From PWND01 sp964601515 (GTDB lineage: Bacteria; Bacteroidota; Bacteroidia; Bacteroidales; UBA7960): a stretch of 28,345 nt of DNA. A model generated the notes under the pieces. The model did not search any database. It was not told where the DNA came from and saw nothing but the letters and a program-made list of their open reading frames with translations. A program made the position numbers and the translations under genes. The DNA lies in the NCBI GenBank assembly GCA_964601515.1, contig CAZRNU010000025.1:1-28345 (forward strand). The letters run 5' to 3'. Shown one piece after another: positions 22,981 through 28,345 of this stretch. The number at the start of each line of letters is the position of its first letter. The first letter of the stretch is position 1.

Positions 22981-25827
22981 TTAATTTTTAACCATATTCA
23001 ATTCCCCACCCAAACAAAAAACAAACCTTGAGCCTTTGCCTAAACCTTCAGATTCACACCAAATTTCTCCTTCATGAATTTCTATAATTCTTTTAACAAT
23101 AGACAACCCCACGCCTGTGCCTTCAGTTTTCGGGTCTAGTTTATTAAACAACCCAAATACTTTGTCATGAAACTGTTTTTCAATCCCTACTCCATTATCC
23201 TGTATAAAGAAAAGCTGTCTATTTTTATCATCAATAAAGCTTCCAATATATATTTCCGGATTATTTTTTCCATAAAACTTCACAGCATTTTCAATCAAGT
23301 TTTGCCAAACCTCGCCAAGCCTAGACCTATCGCCATAAACATCAGGCATATTAGGTTCTATATCTATTTTTGCATTTGAGTTTTTAATTCTACCATCCAG
23401 TACAGCGCATATTTCATTAACTAATTTACCCATTGGGAACTTGGCAAAATCGCCAATTGTTCTTCCAATCCTTGACAATTGCAGTAAATCTTCAAGTAAA
23501 TAATGCATTTTTTCTGTTGCTTTTTCAATTCTACTCATATCCTCTTCCATTTGCACAATATCACCCTTCTCTGCACTTTCCTTTATCAAACCTAAAAACC
23601 CTTGAATTGTAACTAATGGACTTCTTAAATCATGTGAAACTGTATATGTAAATCTTTCGAGTTCTGAGTTAATTCTGGAAAGCTCTTTCATTTGTTCGTT
23701 AACAGTTCTTTCAGCTTTTACCCTATCTGTTATATCAAGATAAACGCCAACAATACCCTGAGGGTTCTTTTCAGAATCAAAAAACACAGACTTAAAGAAT
23801 AACGCATCTATTTTTTTACCGTTTTTATAATTTATTTCTGTTTCGTAAACCTGAGTAGATAAAGAATTAAATAATGCCTTATCTTTCTCATAAAAAACTT
23901 CTGCTTGTTCTTTACTGAATAGATCGAATACAGTTTTGCCATTAATATCATCTTCAGACAAGCCTAAATACTCACAAAACTCACGGTTACACCCAATATA
24001 TCTACCTTGCATATTTTTATAAAAAACCGGAAATGGAATATTATCAATTATGCTTTTCATAAGAGTAGATTGGAACACTAATGCCTCTTGGGAATTTTTC
24101 TCTTCAGTAATATCATTAATAAAACCTTCCAAAAACAACAAGTCGCCATCATTACTAAACACTCCTTTAACTTGATCCAAAACCCACTTAATGGAGTTAT
24201 TAGATGTAACTATTCGGTAAATTAAAGGCACCGTTTTTCTACTATAAATGTTGCCCTGAATTTCCTCCCATATCCTTTTCCTATCTTCCGGATGCATAAT
24301 CTCTCCGAAAGATTTCTCTTTATTATTTTCGATTTGCTCCGGAGTATATCCCGTTAGTTTTGCAGTTCCAATACTCACATACTCCATAGTATAATGTGGA
24401 TCGTTTTTGCAACGATACACCATCCCCGGCAAGTTGTCCAAAATACTATTTAATTGTCTTTCAGATTCTTTAAGTGCTTTAGAAATTCTTACCCTGTCAG
24501 AAACATCTTTCATGCTAAAATAATAACGTTCCTCACCTTTCTCCTTAAATATCATACAAAACACTTCTGCTGAGAAGTCTTTATTTTCATTAAACTCTTT
24601 AGAAACAGTATTTTGCCAAAAAGTCTGTTTTTTCACTTCTTCAAAGAAATCAAGAAAGAAATCGTTAAAATTTCCACCAAAAAGGTCATGAATTGATTTA
24701 TTAATAATGACATCCGACTCTAACTTAAGAAAGTTGCATGCAGCCTGATTCACATCAATTACTGCATAGTGCTTGGAAAGAATAAAACTAACATTAGGAG
24801 ATGACTTAAACAATGTTTTAAATCTTTGCTCACTCTCAAAAAGACTTTCAAAAGTTTTTTTGCTATCAGTTACATCCTGAACTGAAACAATATGTCCTTC
24901 TAGACCTTTATATTTTGGCAATGAATGGAAATTTAATTCAACTCTAATTTCTTCTCCATTCTTCTTTCTGTGAATCCTACAGCTATTTAATAAATCTTCC
25001 TTTCGCTTTAAATCTTGGCAATCTTGAGAAACAAGATCTTCAAAACTCATATTAGAGAATTGTTCTTTTGTGTATCCATATAAATGCAATGCTGATTCAT
25101 TAGCCTCAATGATATTAAATGAATCACTATCTATTACAAACATAGGATGCGGATTATTAAGGAAAAGATTACTATACAACCCTAAAGCATCCTTTAATTG
25201 CTTCTCAAATTCCTTTTTTTCATCAATATCTATGCAGGTGCTAATGAAACCTTTAATCTGGCCGGTATTGGAATAAAACGGTATTCCGCTATCTAAGTAG
25301 TACCTATAAACATCATTACTAATTTTAAGCCTAAACTCAAACGAATATTTATCCTCAGAAAGCAATGCCTTTCTGTATTTCTCCAGAACTACGCCCTGAT
25401 CATCCGGATGAATATATTTGAGCCAAGTATTATCAAGTAAATGTCTTTTGTTTAAACCCGGCAATTCCTTGCATTTTGAATTCATAAATACAACTTTTCC
25501 TTCAGGTGAAACCTGGTATATAGGTTGAGGGAATTCATCAAAAAGAGTTTTATGAAATTCCAGAGCATTATCTAATGACTTACGAACTTTTTTAAGATCT
25601 GCAATAGACCTACTGATAAGAATATAAATAACAACACCGCTAATACTTACAAAAAACCATCCCTTTGCAATTTGTATTTTCGTAATTGCACTAATATCAT
25701 CTACAAGCCATTCCAAAATGGTATCAGAAAACAAAATCCACAGAAAACTAAAAAAAACATATACAGTTGTAATCCTAATTGCAGGATCAACTTTATACCT
25801 TATGTTATGTATGATTTGTCTAAACAT
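22981..25827 (-). CDS. Membrane sensor histidine kinase with five PAS domains, no receiver
   Basis: A 948-aa kinase with two membrane segments near the N-terminus (about 19-34 and 56-72) enclosing only about 20 extracytoplasmic residues, so sensing is probably not through a large periplasmic domain. Five PAS/PAC modules follow (about 88-208, 215-323, 330-447, 455-577, 585-703). HisKA has SHDLRSPL with H732; the ATPase domain has N847, DNGVGIE (877-883) and EGTGVGLS (902-909). No receiver or HPt domain is seen. HisKA and ATPase resemble the phytochrome-like group (LERFTYTVSHDLRSPL, LGEVWQNLIENAVKFY). I chose the ATG at 25827; an in-frame TTG at 25842 would add five residues. It is the first gene of the two-kinase unit. 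Confidence 0.9.
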   Translation of the reverse strand: MFRQIIHNIRYKVDPAIRITTVYVFFSFLWILFSDTILEWLVDDISAITKIQIAKGWFFVSISGVVIYILISRSIADLKKVRKSLDNALEFHKTLFDEFPQPIYQVSPEGKVVFMNSKCKELPGLNKRHLLDNTWLKYIHPDDQGVVLEKYRKALLSEDKYSFEFRLKISNDVYRYYLDSGIPFYSNTGQIKGFISTCIDIDEKKEFEKQLKDALGLYSNLFLNNPHPMFVIDSDSFNIIEANESALHLYGYTKEQFSNMSFEDLVSQDCQDLKRKEDLLNSCRIHRKKNGEEIRVELNFHSLPKYKGLEGHIVSVQDVTDSKKTFESLFESEQRFKTLFKSSPNVSFILSKHYAVIDVNQAACNFLKLESDVIINKSIHDLFGGNFNDFFLDFFEEVKKQTFWQNTVSKEFNENKDFSAEVFCMIFKEKGEERYYFSMKDVSDRVRISKALKESERQLNSILDNLPGMVYRCKNDPHYTMEYVSIGTAKLTGYTPEQIENNKEKSFGEIMHPEDRKRIWEEIQGNIYSRKTVPLIYRIVTSNNSIKWVLDQVKGVFSNDGDLLFLEGFINDITEEKNSQEALVFQSTLMKSIIDNIPFPVFYKNMQGRYIGCNREFCEYLGLSEDDINGKTVFDLFSKEQAEVFYEKDKALFNSLSTQVYETEINYKNGKKIDALFFKSVFFDSEKNPQGIVGVYLDITDRVKAERTVNEQMKELSRINSELERFTYTVSHDLRSPLVTIQGFLGLIKESAEKGDIVQMEEDMSRIEKATEKMHYLLEDLLQLSRIGRTIGDFAKFPMGKLVNEICAVLDGRIKNSNAKIDIEPNMPDVYGDRSRLGEVWQNLIENAVKFYGKNNPEIYIGSFIDDKNRQLFFIQDNGVGIEKQFHDKVFGLFNKLDPKTEGTGVGLSIVKRIIEIHEGEIWCESEGLGKGSRFVFCLGGELNMVKN

Positions 25828-26012
25828 GAAATTATATTTCAAGCAACAAAAAACTTTGATAGGTCTAATTATCAGCCAAAATATTCAAAATTTGGAAAAC
25901 AATTGTTCATATTCTTTTTGCCAACAGTAAAGGAACAAAATATTTCAATACCATCAACTCAGTAAAAACCCTTGTTTTAGCATATTTTATTTTTTAAAAA
26001 GCTGGATTTTTC

Positions 26013-26020
26013 TATTTTTG
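26013..26020 (+). promoter_or_regulatory. Bacteroidota -7 box upstream of the M20 peptidase gene
   Basis: TATTTTTG is an exact TAnnTTTG match, 60 bases before the ATG at 26081. A transcript starting just after it cannot use the longer in-frame TTG reading that begins at 26018, which supports the later ATG. A clear -33 TTG is not present at standard spacing. Confidence 0.5.
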
Positions 26021-26080
26021 TACAATGTTAGGTTTTTGCAAATATCAAATCAATATAATACAAACATTTATAGAAAAAAC

Positions 26081-27451
26081 ATGAAAGATCTTAAAAATTA
26101 CATCGAAACAAACAAAGAAAGGTTTTTGCAGGAGTTATTCGAGCTGATAAGAATTCCTTCAATCAGTGCAAAAGAGAACCACAAACAAGACATGTACAAA
26201 GCAGCAGAATGGATCAAAAACAGTTTAATAAAAAGTGGAGCCGATGAGGCAAAAGTTTTTGAAACTGATGGCCATCCGGTAGTTTTTGGGAAAAAGATTA
26301 TAAACACGTCATTGCCAACAATTATGATATATGGACATTATGATGTTCAACCTGCTGAGCCTCTTGAATTATGGATAAGCAAGCCATTTGAACCTGAAGT
26401 TCGCGATGGAAAGATTTATGCAAGAGGCGCTGATGATGACAAAGGACAGATGTTTATGCATTTTAAAGCATTTGAATATCTTATAAAAACAAATCAACTT
26501 CCATGCAATGTTAAATTCATGATTGAAGGAGAAGAAGAGATTGGATCACCAAGTCTTGAAAAATTCTGTTCGCAAAACAAAGAAATGCTTGCGTCTGATG
26601 TTATTCTTGTTTCGGACACAACTATGCTTGGCCCTGACATTCCTTCAATAACAACAGGCTTAAGGGGTCTATCATACTGCGAAGTCGAAGTTACCGGCCC
26701 AAACAGAGATCTTCACTCAGGGCTATATGGAGGAGCTGTTGCAAATCCAATAAACATCCTTGCTAAGATGATAGCATCGCTTACAGATGAGAAAGGGAAC
26801 ATAACAGTAAAAGGCTTTTATGATGATGTTGAGGTGATAAGCATGGAAGAAAGAAAAGACATGTCGAGAGCACCTTTCAATCTCGAAGAGTATAAAAAAT
26901 CACTTGACATTGCAGACGTTTATGGTGAAGAAGGCTATTCAACAATGGAAAGAGTAGGTATAAGGCCAAGTCTTGATTGCAACGGAATTTGGGGCGGATA
27001 CATTGAAGCGGGTGCAAAAACAGTTTTACCTTCAAAAGCTTATGCAAAAATTTCAATGAGATTAGTACCTCATCAAGACTCTAAAAAGATTTCGGAACTT
27101 TTTGTAAAACATTTCGAATCAATTGCTCCTCCATACGTTAAAGTAAAAGCAAAATTACTACATGGTGGCGAAGGTTATGTATCCCCAACCGATACTATTG
27201 AATATCAAGCAGCAAGTAAAGCTTTGGAGGATGTTTATGGAATTAAGCCAATACCTTATAGAAGTGGTGGAAGCATTCCAATAATTTCATTGTTTGAAAA
27301 AGTTCTTGGCATAAAGTCGATTTTAATGGGCTTTGGACTAGAATCAGATGCTATACATTCACCAAACGAGAATTACCCTTTACAACAGTTCTACAAAGGC
27401 ATAGAAGCTATTCCATATTTTTACAAACATTATGCAGAATTGAAAAAGTAG
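26081..27451 (+). CDS. M20 family metallopeptidase (dipeptidase-like)
   Basis: A 456-aa di-zinc peptidase of the M20 family, probably cytoplasmic (no signal peptide). Zinc ligands by family pattern: H86 and D88 in GHYDVQP, D119 in GADDDKG, the catalytic glutamate E152 with E153 in EGEEEIGS, D179 in VSDT, and the C-terminal His in IHSPNENYP. The central dimerisation domain carries DLHSGLYGGAV (210-220). The pattern resembles CNDP/PepV-type dipeptidases that cleave short peptides at the N-terminal residue. ATG 26081 is preferred because residues KDLKNYIETNKERFLQEL start the usual family N-terminus. It has its own promoter and terminator, so it is probably monocistronic. The exact peptide substrate cannot be told. 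Confidence 0.9.
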   Translation: MKDLKNYIETNKERFLQELFELIRIPSISAKENHKQDMYKAAEWIKNSLIKSGADEAKVFETDGHPVVFGKKIINTSLPTIMIYGHYDVQPAEPLELWISKPFEPEVRDGKIYARGADDDKGQMFMHFKAFEYLIKTNQLPCNVKFMIEGEEEIGSPSLEKFCSQNKEMLASDVILVSDTTMLGPDIPSITTGLRGLSYCEVEVTGPNRDLHSGLYGGAVANPINILAKMIASLTDEKGNITVKGFYDDVEVISMEERKDMSRAPFNLEEYKKSLDIADVYGEEGYSTMERVGIRPSLDCNGIWGGYIEAGAKTVLPSKAYAKISMRLVPHQDSKKISELFVKHFESIAPPYVKVKAKLLHGGEGYVSPTDTIEYQAASKALEDVYGIKPIPYRSGGSIPIISLFEKVLGIKSILMGFGLESDAIHSPNENYPLQQFYKGIEAIPYFYKHYAELKK

Positions 27452-27479
27452 AAACCTAATTTTTATAAATAGGCAATTT

Positions 27480-27520
27480 AATGCTAAATTATTTTTTATA
27501 ATTTAGCATTTTGCTTATTT
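27480..27520. terminator. Hairpin terminator after the M20 gene
   Basis: A 13-bp perfect stem (aatgctaaattat at 27480-27492 with ataatttagcatt at 27498-27510) and a five-T loop, followed by ttgcttattt. It lies 28 bases after the peptidase stop and before the acyl-CoA synthetase gene. The stem is AT-rich, so it is a weaker intrinsic terminator than the one after ftsZ. Confidence 0.75.
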
Positions 27521-27576
27521 AACATCCTATAGTATAACACATTGCAAATCTAAAAGACAAATAAATCTTTTTAACA

Positions 27577-28345
27577 ATGGAAATAACAAGAATTTTTGAC
27601 ATCTTATCTTATTATGGAGAAATATGTCCTGATAAAAATGACGCAGTAGCAGGAAAAGATGAGGGAGTTTGGAAAAAATACTCAACTGATGATTTCATTA
27701 ACAACACCAACTATGTTAGCGCAGGATTACTTGCACTAGGTATAAAAAAAGGTGACAAAATTGCGACAATAACATTCAACAGGCCTGAATGGAATTTTTT
27801 AGATATGGGGATACAGCAAATTGGGGCTATTCATATCCCTATTTATCCAACAATTAGCGATTCAGATTATGAATATATTTTAACGCATGGTGAAGTCAAA
27901 ATAGTTTTTTTAGCCGGCGAAGAACTTTACAAAAGGATTCATCATATTTTGCCAAAGATATCCAATATTGAACATGTTTATACATTCAAAAATTTATTTG
28001 GGTCGAAACATTTATTTGAGTTAATTGAATTAGGTAAAAGCACATATAATGCTGACATACTTAGAAGTCTTAAAGATGCTGTAAGAACTGACGATGTTAC
28101 GACAATAATTTATACATCAGGAACCACAGGCATTCCAAAAGGCGTAATGCTAACACATTCTAACATCCTAAGCAATGTGATGGCAGTGAAACATATTCCT
28201 CCATACGGCCCCCAGCATCGCGCAATGAGTTTTCTCCCTCTATGTCACATTTATGAGAGAATGATGAATTACACTTTTATGTACAAAGGAATGTCTTTGT
28301 ATTATATAAGCAACATGGGATTAATTGCTGAGGGCTTAAAAGAAG
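27577..28345 (+). CDS. Long-chain fatty acyl-CoA synthetase (partial, 3' end outside window)
   Basis: The first 256 codons of an AMP-forming acyl-CoA synthetase, cut by the right edge; full-length relatives have about 590-640 residues. The visible part starts MEITRIFDIL, has GIKKGDKIATITFNRPEW (55-72), AIHIPIYPTIS (84-94) and the adenylate-binding P-loop YTSGTTGIPKGVMLTH at 179-194, then the second conserved block SFLPLCHIYER (218-228). The last motif with H and ER is typical of the FadD15/long-chain (FAA1-like) branch. It activates fatty acids to acyl-CoA through an acyl-AMP intermediate. The start ATG at 27577 is preceded by an AT-rich leader without Shine-Dalgarno sequence. No intact promoter pair is recognised. 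Confidence 0.92.
   Translation, partial: MEITRIFDILSYYGEICPDKNDAVAGKDEGVWKKYSTDDFINNTNYVSAGLLALGIKKGDKIATITFNRPEWNFLDMGIQQIGAIHIPIYPTISDSDYEYILTHGEVKIVFLAGEELYKRIHHILPKISNIEHVYTFKNLFGSKHLFELIELGKSTYNADILRSLKDAVRTDDVTTIIYTSGTTGIPKGVMLTHSNILSNVMAVKHIPPYGPQHRAMSFLPLCHIYERMMNYTFMYKGMSLYYISNMGLIAEGLKE

Noticed and set aside
26018..26080. N-terminal extension of the M20 peptidase from a TTG at 26018
   Set aside because: It overlaps a full TAnnTTTG promoter box, adds 21 residues unlike the family, and a good ATG at 26081 begins the expected N-terminus.
1..28345. Mobile elements, CRISPR arrays, prophage, tRNA or rRNA genes
   Set aside because: No transposase, integrase, regularly spaced repeats or cloverleaf-like stretches were seen; the gaps between genes are short and mostly AT-rich.

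Overview
The window is a low-GC (about one third G+C, judged by eye) chromosomal segment from a member of the Bacteroidota. The evidence is the gene order, the FtsL_2-like FtsL, the enlarged MraY, the FtsZ tail ending in LHDNVD, the near absence of Shine-Dalgarno sequences, and TAnnTTTG -7 promoter boxes. I cannot fix the order or genus from sequence reading alone.

Layout. Positions 1-1235 (minus strand) hold an acyltransferase pair resembling the glycine-lipid genes glsA and glsB; glsB runs off the left edge. Divergent from it, across a 353-base intergenic region, starts a complete dcw (division and cell wall) cluster at 1589-16907: mraZ, rsmH, ftsL, ftsI, murE, mraY, murD, ftsW, murG, murC, ftsQ, ftsA, ftsZ. 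All lie on the plus strand and are mostly separated by 2-25 bases or overlap. murF and ddl, present in the classical proteobacterial cluster, are absent here. The cluster is preceded by three 10-bp-spaced AAAGTGG repeats that look like a MraZ operator and ends in a clear intrinsic terminator after ftsZ. Next comes a translation/ribosome-assembly block with its own promoter: era, der and an Hsp15-like S4-domain gene, followed by a secreted DUF2147 protein.

On the minus strand, convergent with DUF2147, are two adjacent large PAS-rich sensor histidine kinases (about 948 and 916 aa) transcribed as a pair. The first is membrane-bound and has no receiver; the second is soluble and has receivers at both ends. 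No DNA-binding output regulator is present. Divergent from them is an M20 metallopeptidase gene with a recognisable promoter and a hairpin terminator, and then the first 256 codons of a long-chain acyl-CoA synthetase cut by the right edge.

How the genes work together: MurC, MurD and MurE (with an unseen MurF) build the cytoplasmic UDP-MurNAc-peptide, MraY and MurG make lipid I and II, FtsW and FtsI polymerise and cross-link septal peptidoglycan, and FtsZ, FtsA, FtsQ and FtsL organise the division site. MurE carries the DNPR motif of the meso-diaminopimelate type. I found no phage, transposon, CRISPR, tRNA, rRNA or defence genes. Most of the window is ordinary core genome; the points most worth following are the MraZ operator, the two-kinase module, the MraY insertion and the acyltransferase motif variant.
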